From: Mucilaginibacter gotjawali
Lineage (GTDB): Bacteria; Bacteroidota; Bacteroidia; Sphingobacteriales; Sphingobacteriaceae
DNA: 64,000 bases
Direction: 5' to 3'
Assembly: GCF_002355435.1 (NCBI RefSeq)
Contig: NZ_AP017313.1
Location: 4,898,001 to 4,962,000, forward strand
The notes beneath the pieces were generated by a model. It saw only the letters and a list, made by a program, of their open reading frames with translations, was not told the DNA's origin and ran no database searches. Made by a program: the position numbers and the translations under genes. How positions within the stretch are numbered: position 1 is the stretch's first letter; each line of letters begins with the position of its first letter. Positions 42,875 through 52,787 of this stretch are shown here, in pieces.

Positions 42875-43006
42875 CCGTTGAATAAGTAAACGACGCAACA
42901 GTACGAATGGCAAACAGCCACTGATGATTACAATGGCGGCATGCCCATAAATGCTCATCAGGCCTTAATACAACACCAACTTTTTACAATACGAAACACA
43001 AAAATA

Positions 43007-43387
43007 ATGAAAACTGTAATTAACACTAATAATGCACCTGCGCCTATCGGCCCTTACAGCCAGGCTATCCGGGCAGGAAATTTTTTATTTGCTTCTGGCC
43101 AGATCGCCATTAACCCTGCCAATGGCGAATTGGTATTGGATGATATAAAAACTGAAACCAAACAGGTGATGGAAAATATTAATGCTATTTTAACTGAAGC
43201 AGGTATTGACTTTAGCCACATCGTTAAAACCAGTATCTTTTTGAAAGATATGCAAAATTTTGCCCTGGTAAACGAGGTTTACGGAACTTACTTCAGCGAT
43301 AATTTTCCGGCCAGGGAAACCGTACAGGTTGCAGCACTACCAAAAAATGTGAATGTTGAAATAACAGTTACTGCTTTTAAGCCCTAG
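43007..43387 (+). CDS. ridA: RidA-family reactive intermediate deaminase, 126 aa
   Basis: NAPAPIGPYSQAIRAGNFLFASGQIAINP and RETVQVAALPKNVNVEITVTA carry the RidA active-site Arg and conserved Glu. Members form trimers and hydrolyse enamine/imine intermediates from PLP enzymes. I start at the ATG at 43007, giving MKTVINTNNAPAPIG, because the longer frame begins in non-family sequence. It probably works in the cytosol. Confidence 0.92.
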   Translation: MKTVINTNNAPAPIGPYSQAIRAGNFLFASGQIAINPANGELVLDDIKTETKQVMENINAILTEAGIDFSHIVKTSIFLKDMQNFALVNEVYGTYFSDNFPARETVQVAALPKNVNVEITVTAFKP

Positions 43388-43464
43388 TGTTTTCAAAAAA
43401 ACAGGATATTTATAACTTAGGAGAATTATAAAACCAATAATTCAATAATTCACCCAACCACTAA

Positions 43465-45573
43465 TTGAATAGCAGCGTATTTCAAACCCCGATAGAGTAC
43501 CTCAGGGGCGTTGGCCTGAGCCGGGCCGGCGTGTTAAAAAAAGAACTGCAAATAGCGCTTTTTGAAGACCTGCTTAATTATTTCCCCTACAAATACATTG
43601 ACCGTACGCGGTTTTATAAAATAAAAGACATTCAGCCTGAACTACCTTATGTACAGGTATTGGCGCGTTTAACCCATTTCGAAATTTTAGGAGAAAAACA
43701 TACCAGGCGCCTGGTGGCACAGGCCAAAGACGATACCGGCATTATCGAACTTGTGTGGTTTCAGGGTGTTAAATGGATTGAAAAAACGCTGATCATAGGT
43801 AAAGTGTACGTATTGTTTGGCAAACCTGGCTTTTTTAACGGAAAGGCCCAAATGGCCCACCCCGAAATGGAATTATACAATGCCGAAGCGCAGCAGCGTA
43901 AAGGCAATTTAACCCTGCAGCCGGCTTACAATTCCACGGAAAAACTAAAGCAATATTCGCTTGATAGCAAGGGTATTCAAAAACTTGTGGCCGGCCTTTT
44001 GGAACAATGCCTGAGAGATGTGCACGAAACCCTGCCGCTTTATATCATCAACCGGTTTAAACTAACCGGCAGGGCCGAGGCCTATAAGAACATCCACTTT
44101 CCGGATGACCCGGCAAAGCTTAATGAAGCCATTTACCGCTTAAAATTTGAAGAGCTTTTTATATTGCAATTAAAGCTGTTAAAAAACAAACTTTTACACA
44201 CCCAAAAATTCAAAGGGAATATCTTTCAGTCTGTTGGCGATACGTTTAACAATTTCTATCACCACAAATTGCCCTTCCCTTTAACCAATGCGCAAAAGCG
44301 GGTTTTAAAAGAGATAAGGCAGGACACACAGCGCGGCGTTCAGATGAACAGGCTTTTACAGGGCGATGTTGGAAGCGGTAAAACGGTAGTGGCATTAATG
44401 AGTATGCTGATCGCCATTGACAATGGTTTCCAAACCTGTATTATGGCACCCACCGAAATACTTGCCAATCAGCATTATCAAACCATTAAAGAACTTATTG
44501 GCGATGATTTTATCGAAGTGGCCCTGTTAACCGGCTCCACCACAAAAAAAGCCCGGAACATACTGCATGAAAAATTAGAGAACGGTGAGCTGAAAATTTT
44601 AATCGGCACCCATGCGCTGATAGAGGATAAGGTTCAGTTTAAAAACCTCGGTTTCGTGGTGATCGACGAGCAGCACCGTTTCGGCGTGGAGCAGCGCGCT
44701 AAACTCTGGCGTAAAAACATTGTTCCGCCGCACATCCTGGTAATGACAGCTACCCCAATTCCGCGTACACTGGCCATGACTTTATACGGAGACCTGGACA
44801 TATCAGTAATCGATGAATTACCTGCTGGTCGCAAACCCATACAAACCGTACACTTTTATGAAGCCCAGCGGCTAAGGATGTTTGGTTTTATGAAACAGGA
44901 AATTGCCAAAGGACGGCAGGTTTATGTTGTTTACCCATTGATACAAGAGAGTGAAAAACTCGACCTGAAAAACCTGGAGGAGGGTACAGAAGTAATGGCC
45001 CATGAATTTCCGTTACCTGATTTCCGCATCAGTATCGTTCACGGTAAAATGAGCGCTGCCGACAAGCAATTTGAAATGAACCGCTTTATTAAAGGTGAAA
45101 CGCAGATAATGGTAGCCACTACGGTTATTGAGGTGGGGGTAAATATCCCGAATGCATCTGTAATGATCATTGAAAATGCCGAGCGGTTCGGCTTATCGCA
45201 GCTTCACCAGCTCCGCGGCCGTGTTGGCCGTGGCGCCGAACAATCGTTTTGTATATTAATGAGCCATTCAAAGCTTAGCCGCGATGGCAGGATAAGGCTG
45301 GATACGATGGTGAAAACAAATAACGGTTTTGAAATTGCCGAAACCGACCTACAACTGCGCGGCCCGGGCAATATTGACGGCACGCAGCAAAGCGGGGTAC
45401 TCGATCTGAAGCTAGCCAACATTGTAACCGACCAGGAATTATTGATCACCGTTCGCCGCTTTGTAGAAAGCATTTTTGAGAAAGACCCTTATTTGGCAGC
45501 TCCCGAAAATCAAATTTTAAACCAGTCGTTACGATCAAAAGAAGAAGGCTTAAGCTGGAATAAGATCTCCTGA
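43465..45573 (+). CDS. recG: ATP-dependent DNA helicase RecG, 702 aa
   Basis: An N-terminal wedge domain (YLRGVGLSRAGVLKKEL, VQVLARLTHFEILGEKHTRR) precedes an SF2 motor: LLQGDVGSGKTVVALMSML, VVIDEQHRFGVEQR (DEQH box), MTATPIPRTLAMTLYGDLD and QLRGRVGRGAEQSFCIL. It ends with FEIAETDLQLRGPGNIDGTQQSG, as in RecG. It remodels stalled forks and recombination intermediates. The only start in place is a TTG at 43465; an in-frame stop lies upstream and no ATG is nearby. Confidence 0.94.
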   Translation: MNSSVFQTPIEYLRGVGLSRAGVLKKELQIALFEDLLNYFPYKYIDRTRFYKIKDIQPELPYVQVLARLTHFEILGEKHTRRLVAQAKDDTGIIELVWFQGVKWIEKTLIIGKVYVLFGKPGFFNGKAQMAHPEMELYNAEAQQRKGNLTLQPAYNSTEKLKQYSLDSKGIQKLVAGLLEQCLRDVHETLPLYIINRFKLTGRAEAYKNIHFPDDPAKLNEAIYRLKFEELFILQLKLLKNKLLHTQKFKGNIFQSVGDTFNNFYHHKLPFPLTNAQKRVLKEIRQDTQRGVQMNRLLQGDVGSGKTVVALMSMLIAIDNGFQTCIMAPTEILANQHYQTIKELIGDDFIEVALLTGSTTKKARNILHEKLENGELKILIGTHALIEDKVQFKNLGFVVIDEQHRFGVEQRAKLWRKNIVPPHILVMTATPIPRTLAMTLYGDLDISVIDELPAGRKPIQTVHFYEAQRLRMFGFMKQEIAKGRQVYVVYPLIQESEKLDLKNLEEGTEVMAHEFPLPDFRISIVHGKMSAADKQFEMNRFIKGETQIMVATTVIEVGVNIPNASVMIIENAERFGLSQLHQLRGRVGRGAEQSFCILMSHSKLSRDGRIRLDTMVKTNNGFEIAETDLQLRGPGNIDGTQQSGVLDLKLANIVTDQELLITVRRFVESIFEKDPYLAAPENQILNQSLRSKEEGLSWNKIS

Positions 45574-45668
45574 TAACGGGTGTTGGAATTCGTGCCGATA
45601 GGTATCGGAATCAGATTTGCGTTTTACCCTTTCACCACATAATACTACATTTGCTAAAAGCTATTAAA

Positions 45669-47045
45669 ATGAAATTAAAACTTACCCTCCTTTTTTCACT
45701 GGTATTAACCACTACCTTATTGAAGGCCCAGGACTCATTAATGATCCGCAAAATTTATGATGAAGAACTGGTTAACGGGCAATGTTATGGCAACCTGCAT
45801 TACCTGTGCAAAAATATCGGGCAGCGGATTAGTGGATCGGCAAACGCGCAGAAAGCAATCGTATGGGGAGAAAAGCTAATGAAAAGCTATGGTTTCGATA
45901 CGGTGTTTTTACAGCCCGTTATGGTGCCTCATTGGGTCCGCGGCGCTAAAGAAGAGGGGGTTATCATCCAGGGCAAAAACAGGGTGCCGGTGCATATAGC
46001 AGCTTTAGGTATGACCGTAGCTACGCCCAAAAACGGCTTAACTGCTGCTATCATCGAAGTACATAGTTTAAAACAACTGGATACACTTGGCGAAAAAGCG
46101 ATTAAGGGCAAAATTGTGTTTTTTAACCGGCCATTTGATCCCCGGTTTATTGAAACTATTCAGGCATATGGCACAGCGGGCGACCAACGCTTTGCCGGCC
46201 CTGCAGCCGCTGCAAAATATGGCGCTGTAGGCGTAATTGTGCGTTCATTAACCGAAAGCCTGGATATTTATCCGCACACCGGCGCAACATTATATGTTAA
46301 AGACGGTGTAAATATTCCGGCCGCTGCTATCTCAACTATTGATGCCAATAAACTAAGTTCCATGCTCAAGGGGTCAGCATCTATCAAATTTTATTTTAAA
46401 CAAAATTGCCAAACGTTGCCGGATGCACCCTCTTTTAATGTAATAGGCGAAATGAAGGGCACCGAACATCCCAATAGCTTTATTATAGTTGGGGGGCATT
46501 TAGATTCATGGGACCTTGCCGAAGGCGCTCACGACGATGGTACAGGCATTATGCAATCAGTAGAGGTGTTACGCATCCTAAAAGTTATGGGCTATAAACC
46601 CAAAAACTCTATTCGCGCGGTGTTTTTTATCAATGAAGAAAACGGCGACCGCGGAGGCGATAAATATGCAGAACTTGCTGCTCAAAACAAGGAGGAGCAC
46701 ATTGCTGCTATTGAAACAGACCTGGGTGGCTTTACCCCAAGGGGCTTCGGTTTCGACGGCGTATCTGCAACCACGCTCCAAAACATCAACAACAATTGGG
46801 GCAAATTGCTTGCCCCATACGGCTCAAATGTGTTGGTTGCAGGCGGTGGCGGTAGCGATATTGGCCCTCTGAAAGAAAAATCAAAACAGGTGGTACTCAT
46901 TGGCTATTTGCCCGACTCGCAGCGGTATTTTGATGTCCATCACACCCCAAATGATGTATTTGAGAATGTGAATAAGCGCGAACTTGAACTCGGCGCCGCT
47001 TCCATGGCGGCTTTGATCTATTTGATTGATCAGCATGGGTTCTAA
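45669..47045 (+). CDS. Secreted M28 peptidase with PA-like insert, carboxypeptidase-Q type, 458 aa
   Basis: MKLKLTLLFSLVLTTTLLKAQ is a signal peptide. Zinc ligands of M28 are in IIVGGHLDSWDLAEGAHDDGTG, FFINEENGDRGGDKY, IETDLGGF and VHHTPNDVFENVNKREL. A protease-associated insert (about 110-240) lies between the first strands and the catalytic part. A TACATTTG element (45646-45653) upstream supports the ATG at 45669 rather than the earlier TTG. Probably periplasmic or exported; specificity is not known. Confidence 0.9.
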   Translation: MKLKLTLLFSLVLTTTLLKAQDSLMIRKIYDEELVNGQCYGNLHYLCKNIGQRISGSANAQKAIVWGEKLMKSYGFDTVFLQPVMVPHWVRGAKEEGVIIQGKNRVPVHIAALGMTVATPKNGLTAAIIEVHSLKQLDTLGEKAIKGKIVFFNRPFDPRFIETIQAYGTAGDQRFAGPAAAAKYGAVGVIVRSLTESLDIYPHTGATLYVKDGVNIPAAAISTIDANKLSSMLKGSASIKFYFKQNCQTLPDAPSFNVIGEMKGTEHPNSFIIVGGHLDSWDLAEGAHDDGTGIMQSVEVLRILKVMGYKPKNSIRAVFFINEENGDRGGDKYAELAAQNKEEHIAAIETDLGGFTPRGFGFDGVSATTLQNINNNWGKLLAPYGSNVLVAGGGGSDIGPLKEKSKQVVLIGYLPDSQRYFDVHHTPNDVFENVNKRELELGAASMAALIYLIDQHGF

Positions 47046-47153
47046 CCAATACCTGTACAGGTTTTTCGTCGCCATAAAATTACATAGTGGTGTTGTTACA
47101 TAACATAACTTTAATGATGCAAATTGTAAATTCGCAACCTTAAACTGTCATTT

Positions 47154-48434
47154 GTGTCAGAAGAAACAGATAGTCCGGTCATAAAAGATTCCTTTGCCGC
47201 CCTGCGCTATAAAGATTTCCGCTCCTACCTGGGTATGCGGTTTTTCTTTACGTTTGCTTACCAGATGCAGGCGGTAGTCATTGGCTTTTACATTTACCAG
47301 GCAACACACAGTAAGCTTGCATTAGGTTTGATAGGCCTGTGCGAGGCTGTACCCGCCATTGGGATTGCGCTTTATGGAGGATATGTCGCAGATAAATCTG
47401 AGAAAAGAAAAATGCTTTTGATTATATCGTCCCTTGTGTTTATCTCTTCACTGGTGATGTTTGCTGTTACCATGGATAAAATGAGCCCGCATATCCACAA
47501 AGGATGGATCGTCCCGGTTATTTATGGCATGATATTTTTGAACGGCCTGGCGCGGGCCTTTTATGGCCCGGCTACTTTTACGGTATATGCCAATAGCATT
47601 CCAAAAGAGCTTTATCCCAACGGAAGTTCATGGAGCAGTTCAAGCTGGCAAATTGCCGCTATTCTCGGCCCTGCAACCGGTGGTTTGATTTATGGGTTCG
47701 TGGGCATCACCGCTGCTTTTGCAGTTATATTGGCTTTTCTTTTAATTTCTATCCTGTTGATTTACCTGTTGCGCTCATATCCACCTGTATTTGCACCAAA
47801 AGAGAGTATATGGATAAGTTTAAGAGAGGGGATACATTTTGTATTTAACAGCAAAATATTGATCTGGGCGATGAGCCTCGACCTTTTTTCAGTATTTTTT
47901 GGCGGAGCAGTAGCATTGTTGCCCGTGTTTGCTAATGATATTTTGAAAGTTGGCTCCCAGGGTTTAGGAATTATGAGGGCCACATCATCACTTGGGGCTG
48001 TATTAACAATGCTGGCCATGGCACGCTATTCGCCAATGGGCAAACCCTGGCGAAATTTGCTGATTGCTGTAACAGGTTTTGGCTTATCCATCATCTGCTT
48101 TGGGCTGTCGCGCAGCTTTTATTTATCCCTGTTTTTCCTGTTTACCGAAGGCGCATTTGATAGCATCAGCGTAATTATCCGCGGCACAATTATGCAGCTT
48201 TTAACCCCCGACCATATGCGCGGCCGTGTTTCGGCCGTAAATTTTATGTTTATAGGCTCATCAAATGAAATCGGGGCTTTTGAATCAGGCGCAGCGGCAA
48301 CACTTTTAGGCACAATTCCTTCAGTAATATTCGGCGGCAGCATGACATTGCTCATCGTAACCATTACTTACCTCAAAACCAAAAAATTGGTTCCCCTTTC
48401 CCTCGACCAGATCCAAACCCCTGACTTGAGTTAA
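47154..48434 (+). CDS. Major facilitator superfamily transporter (enterobactin-exporter-like branch), 426 aa
   Basis: About 12 membrane segments are seen. The inner-loop motif GGYVADKSEKRKMLLIISSL follows the second helix, and MQLLTPDHMRGRVSAVNFMFIGSSNEIGAFESG in the C-terminal half is a signature of the MFS_3 branch. The start is GTG at 47154 (VSEETDSPVIKDSFAALRYKDF, read as Met). It is probably a drug or siderophore efflux pump, but the substrate is unknown. Confidence 0.88.
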   Translation: MSEETDSPVIKDSFAALRYKDFRSYLGMRFFFTFAYQMQAVVIGFYIYQATHSKLALGLIGLCEAVPAIGIALYGGYVADKSEKRKMLLIISSLVFISSLVMFAVTMDKMSPHIHKGWIVPVIYGMIFLNGLARAFYGPATFTVYANSIPKELYPNGSSWSSSSWQIAAILGPATGGLIYGFVGITAAFAVILAFLLISILLIYLLRSYPPVFAPKESIWISLREGIHFVFNSKILIWAMSLDLFSVFFGGAVALLPVFANDILKVGSQGLGIMRATSSLGAVLTMLAMARYSPMGKPWRNLLIAVTGFGLSIICFGLSRSFYLSLFFLFTEGAFDSISVIIRGTIMQLLTPDHMRGRVSAVNFMFIGSSNEIGAFESGAAATLLGTIPSVIFGGSMTLLIVTITYLKTKKLVPLSLDQIQTPDLS

Positions 48435-48497
48435 TATAGAACGCTTCAAATAGCCCGGGCATTTGCACTGTGCAACATTTTTGATACAACAAATCAA

Positions 48498-48564
48498 ATG
48501 TTTTTTACGTAAAACCCTATCAGATTACCTGGCCCACAGGGGGGTTATGTTTTTTAACGTAAAA
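48498..48564. promoter_or_regulatory. Repeated palindromic operator candidate before the hybrid sensor gene
   Basis: ATGTTTTTTACGTAAAA (48498-48514) contains the perfect palindrome TTTTACGTAAAA, and a near copy, ATGTTTTTTAACGTAAAA, lies at 48547-48564. The copies are 49 bases apart and the second ends 20 bases before the ATG. Confidence 0.45.
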
Positions 48565-48583
48565 GTTCCCTGCCATTAATTTA

Positions 48584-51500
48584 ATGATTAATTTTAAACG
48601 AAAGCCGTTCCTTTTATACGCAGCTGCATTTTTATGCAGTTTTTTCCTCTACTATTCTTCTGCATCCGGGCAGGTTAAAAACGTTAAATTCAGTTCGCTG
48701 ACTGTTAACGACGGGCTATCCCAGAACGATGTTAAATTCATCATAAAGGACCGCAAAGGTTATATGTGGTTTGCTACCGATGATGGTTTAAATAAATACG
48801 ATGGTTATAGTTTTACTGTTTACCGCCACCAGCCAGGTGATAAACATTCGTTACCGTCAAATAACATCGTTGTAGTTTTTGAAGACAGTGCTAACAATAT
48901 TTGGGTGGGGACAAGCGGTGGCGGCGTAAGCCTGTATGATCGCCAAACAGATTCCTTTACAAATTTCCAGAGTAATAAAGAAGATACCGCTACGCTGTCA
49001 AGCGGAGATATCAACACAATTTTCCAGGACAGCAAAAATAATATTTGGATAGGCACCTATTCGGGGCTAAACCTCTTTAATCAAAAAACGAGAAAATTCA
49101 GGCGCTTTTTTTATGTCAAAAACAAGGACTACATCGCCGGTCATCATATTTATTCGATCGCAGAGGGAAACAGCGGTGATTTATGGCTGGGTACAGGCGG
49201 CGGGCTGGTGCAATTCAATTATCAAACCGGGTTTACAAAATACTACGTGCATGGCGGGGCAAACAGCCTGAGTAACAACCAGGTTAATACCGTATTTAAC
49301 AGTGATGACGGCAATTTATATATCGGCACGGCCGGCGGCGGTATTGATTGCTTTGCTATGATAAAACAATCATTTACCCATTTTACCCACCATGCAAATA
49401 ATGCCGGTTCGCTCATCAATAACAATGTATTCGCTATTAAAAGAGCCGGGCATAAAACACTATGGGTGGGCACAGAGGATGGCCTGGATCTGTTTGATGT
49501 ACAAAAAGGGTTGTTTACACAATACACCAATGAGGATAAAAACATTGCGGATAAAAACCACTCCATCAATTCCATTTTAGATAAAGACGGTATTTTGTGG
49601 ATAGGAACTTATGAATCGGGCGTTACTTTTTATGACCGAAACCTATCATCCTTTGAACGCTATAGTAAACAAGCCGGCAGTAAATTGGGGCTGAGCAATG
49701 ATATAGTTACCGCGTTTGCCGAACACGACAAAGGATTTTGGATAGGGACTGATGGCGGAGGTTTAAATTATTTCGACAAAGAGTCAAAGGCTTTTACGAA
49801 TTACACTCATCAGCCTAAAAATAAAAGCACTATAAACGGCAACCATATCTTAAACATCATACAAAACGGAAAAAACACCCTGTGGATTGGATACTATGAT
49901 GATGGACTCGATCTTTTTAACACTGACACCAAAAAGGCAACTCATTACGGTACCGGCAATAAACCCGATCAAATTAGCGGAAAACATGTTTTTGCCCTTG
50001 CTAAGGATAAAACGGGCGACGTTTGGGTTGGATTGGATGAGGTGGGCTTAAACATTATCCATGGCTCAAAAGTCATAAAAAGATATGCATACTCCCCGGC
50101 GGATACGTTACACAGCCTAAGCAACAATGATGTAAGGGTGATTTACCGGGACAGCCAGTACCGCATGTGGGTAGGCACATTTAACGGCCTGAACTTATAT
50201 AACCCGGCGGCTGATAATTTTATACACTATATGCCCTGGAACAAGGGCTTAACAAATGATGTGATCATTTCAATCTTTGAAGACAGCAACAAAAACCTTT
50301 GGGTTGGTACGCTTGGCGGAGGGCTAAATGTTTACGATAAAAACAAAAAATCATTTGTGGGTTATAATTTTCCGGACGGGAAGTACTACTCCATCATAAA
50401 CACCATTACTGAAGATGAAAATGGTTTTATTTGGGCAGGTACTAATCATGGATTGATCAGCTTTAAACCTTTTACCAATAACATCAGAAAATATACTTTT
50501 CAAAACAACCTGCAGGGTTTTGAATTCACAAGCGGCGCGGTATTGAATGCGAAAAACGGGCAATTGCTTTTCGGCGGCCATAACGGGTTCAATATAGTTG
50601 ACCCGTATCACCTGTCGGTTAATAAACGTTTACCCAAAATAGTATTTACTGATTTTGAGCTGTTCAATAAAAAGGTTTCGCCAGGTGCGAATTCTGTTCT
50701 CAAAAGCGCCATCGACGAAACAAAAATTATCCGGCTCAACTATAATCAATCCGTTTTTACTATCGGTTATAGCGGCCTTAATTTCACGCTTCCCGAAATG
50801 AACTCGTATGCCTATAAGCTCGAAGGGTTTGAAAAAAACTGGAATTACGTTGGGTCGCAGAGAAGAGCAACATATACCAACCTTAATCCCGGCGAATATA
50901 CTTTTAAGGTAAAAGCCTCAAATAACGACAGCTTTTGGAACAATACACCGGCAACGCTGAAAATAATTATCATTCCTCCCTATTATATGACATGGTGGTT
51001 CAGGGTGTTACTTTTTGTGTTCGCTTGCCTGGTTGTTTACAGCGTTTACCGTTACCGGGTTTTTGCAATAAAAGCACAGCAAAAAATCCTTGAAAAGCGT
51101 GTCGTAAAACAAACGGCAGAAGTTGTAAAACAGTCGGAAGAGCTAAAAAAACAATCTCTCCATTTACTGGATTTAAACAATAAACTCCAGGTACAGAAAG
51201 AGCAGGAATTAAAGGCCCGTAAAGAAGCAGAAAAAGCAAACAAAGCCAAAAGTGTTTTCCTGGCAACCATGAGCCACGAGATCCGCACCCCGATGAATGG
51301 CGTATTGGGCATGACTTCGCTGCTTTTTGAAACAGCCCTAACACCCGAGCAACGCGAATATGCCGACATTATTCGTGTCAGCGGCGAAAATTTGTTAAAT
51401 GTAATTAATGATATTCTTGATTTCTCGAAAATAGAATCCGGCAATATGGAGCTTGATGCGTATGAATTTAACCTGAGGCAATGTGTAGAGGATGTGTTCG

Positions 51501-52774
51501 ACCTTTTCTCGGAGGTTTCGGCCAAAAAACAGCTTGAACTATTATATCAACTTGATGAAAACGTCCCGGCGCAGATAATCGGCGATCAGTTGCGCATCCG
51601 GCAGGTTTTAATCAACCTTATAAATAACGCCATCAAATTCACCAGCAGAGGCGAGATACTCATCGAAATAAATGTACTTGAAAAAGACAGCAGTAAAATA
51701 AATTTAGGGTTTAAAATAAAAGATACAGGTGTAGGTATAGCCGCTGACAAATTGCCCCGCTTATTCAGGGCATTCTCGCAAGTAGATAATTCAACAACGC
51801 GCAGCCATGGCGGCACCGGTTTGGGCCTGGTAATATGCGAACGTTTGGTTGAACTGATGGGTGGAAAAATCGGCATCGAAAGTGAACCGGGCAAAGGAAC
51901 TACTGTTACATTTAATATAAAAAACGTATTAGGCCACAATGCAGGTGCCAATACCGATTTTAATCTTACTGGCCTTCGGGGTAAGAAAATTTTACTGGTT
52001 GAGGGGAATTTAACTGCACGTAATATTTTAGAGACCCAGCTTAAGCAATGGGAACTAAGCCCCGTTTGCGTTTCGTCGGCAGATGAAGCATTGAAGTTGC
52101 TAACTACCGGGAATACCTTTAGCCTGATTATAACGGGCGCTCAGGTACCGGGAAGCGATACGCTTGAATTAAGCAATTCGTTCAGAAAAATGTATCCTGA
52201 AATTCCGGTTGTGCTGATCTGTTCGGTTATCGAGAAAAGCAGGAACCAGGATCCATTTGTTAAAACACTATTAAAGCCGGTAAAACAGCATCAGCTATTC
52301 AGCCTGATGGAATCAGAATTGGCGCGCAGAGCATCAATTACCGGCATAACAGAACCTGCAACTATTCTATCTGCCGGGTTTGCTCAAAAATTCCCGATGA
52401 AGATCCTGATAGCTGAAGACAACCTGATCAACCAAAAATTAATCACCAAAGTGATTGCCCGGCTTGGCTATACACCGGAAGTTGTAAATAATGGCAAACA
52501 GGTGCTTGAAATGCTGGAGAACGACTTTTATGATATTATATTAATGGATGTTCAGATGCCAGAAATGGACGGTCTGGAAACAACCCGGATTATCCGCATG
52601 CAGGATACCAGGCAACCCTATATTATTGCCATGACAGCGAGCGCCATGGCCGAGGACAAAGCCGCTTGTTTGGAAGCCGGCATGAATTATTTTATCTCGA
52701 AACCGATCAGCATCACCGATCTGGTTGTTGTGCTGGAAAAATCTTTTTCAGAAAAAGACCTGGTCCACTATTAA
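48584..52774 (+). CDS. Hybrid two-component sensor with propeller domain, histidine kinase and two receivers, 1396 aa
   Basis: A signal/anchor helix near the start precedes a periplasmic two-component-regulator propeller (about 30-700) with many repeats such as GYMWFATDDGLNKYDG and NIWVGTSGGGVSLYDR. A Y_Y_Y domain (about 735-800), a membrane helix (803-830) and a coiled coil follow. The kinase has FLATMSHEIRTPMNGVLGM (His898) and VLINLINNAIKFT. Receiver 1 (about 1134-1250) is degenerate: LVEGN (1138-1142) and LIITGAQVPG (Gly1185) lack the acidic pocket and phospho-Asp. Receiver 2 (about 1272-1390) is intact with AEDN, LMDVQMPEMDG (Asp1322) and KPIS. No DNA-binding domain, so output must go to another protein. 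Confidence 0.92.
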   Translation: MINFKRKPFLLYAAAFLCSFFLYYSSASGQVKNVKFSSLTVNDGLSQNDVKFIIKDRKGYMWFATDDGLNKYDGYSFTVYRHQPGDKHSLPSNNIVVVFEDSANNIWVGTSGGGVSLYDRQTDSFTNFQSNKEDTATLSSGDINTIFQDSKNNIWIGTYSGLNLFNQKTRKFRRFFYVKNKDYIAGHHIYSIAEGNSGDLWLGTGGGLVQFNYQTGFTKYYVHGGANSLSNNQVNTVFNSDDGNLYIGTAGGGIDCFAMIKQSFTHFTHHANNAGSLINNNVFAIKRAGHKTLWVGTEDGLDLFDVQKGLFTQYTNEDKNIADKNHSINSILDKDGILWIGTYESGVTFYDRNLSSFERYSKQAGSKLGLSNDIVTAFAEHDKGFWIGTDGGGLNYFDKESKAFTNYTHQPKNKSTINGNHILNIIQNGKNTLWIGYYDDGLDLFNTDTKKATHYGTGNKPDQISGKHVFALAKDKTGDVWVGLDEVGLNIIHGSKVIKRYAYSPADTLHSLSNNDVRVIYRDSQYRMWVGTFNGLNLYNPAADNFIHYMPWNKGLTNDVIISIFEDSNKNLWVGTLGGGLNVYDKNKKSFVGYNFPDGKYYSIINTITEDENGFIWAGTNHGLISFKPFTNNIRKYTFQNNLQGFEFTSGAVLNAKNGQLLFGGHNGFNIVDPYHLSVNKRLPKIVFTDFELFNKKVSPGANSVLKSAIDETKIIRLNYNQSVFTIGYSGLNFTLPEMNSYAYKLEGFEKNWNYVGSQRRATYTNLNPGEYTFKVKASNNDSFWNNTPATLKIIIIPPYYMTWWFRVLLFVFACLVVYSVYRYRVFAIKAQQKILEKRVVKQTAEVVKQSEELKKQSLHLLDLNNKLQVQKEQELKARKEAEKANKAKSVFLATMSHEIRTPMNGVLGMTSLLFETALTPEQREYADIIRVSGENLLNVINDILDFSKIESGNMELDAYEFNLRQCVEDVFDLFSEVSAKKQLELLYQLDENVPAQIIGDQLRIRQVLINLINNAIKFTSRGEILIEINVLEKDSSKINLGFKIKDTGVGIAADKLPRLFRAFSQVDNSTTRSHGGTGLGLVICERLVELMGGKIGIESEPGKGTTVTFNIKNVLGHNAGANTDFNLTGLRGKKILLVEGNLTARNILETQLKQWELSPVCVSSADEALKLLTTGNTFSLIITGAQVPGSDTLELSNSFRKMYPEIPVVLICSVIEKSRNQDPFVKTLLKPVKQHQLFSLMESELARRASITGITEPATILSAGFAQKFPMKILIAEDNLINQKLITKVIARLGYTPEVVNNGKQVLEMLENDFYDIILMDVQMPEMDGLETTRIIRMQDTRQPYIIAMTASAMAEDKAACLEAGMNYFISKPISITDLVVVLEKSFSEKDLVHY

Positions 52775-52787
52775 ACGGGCTGTAAAA

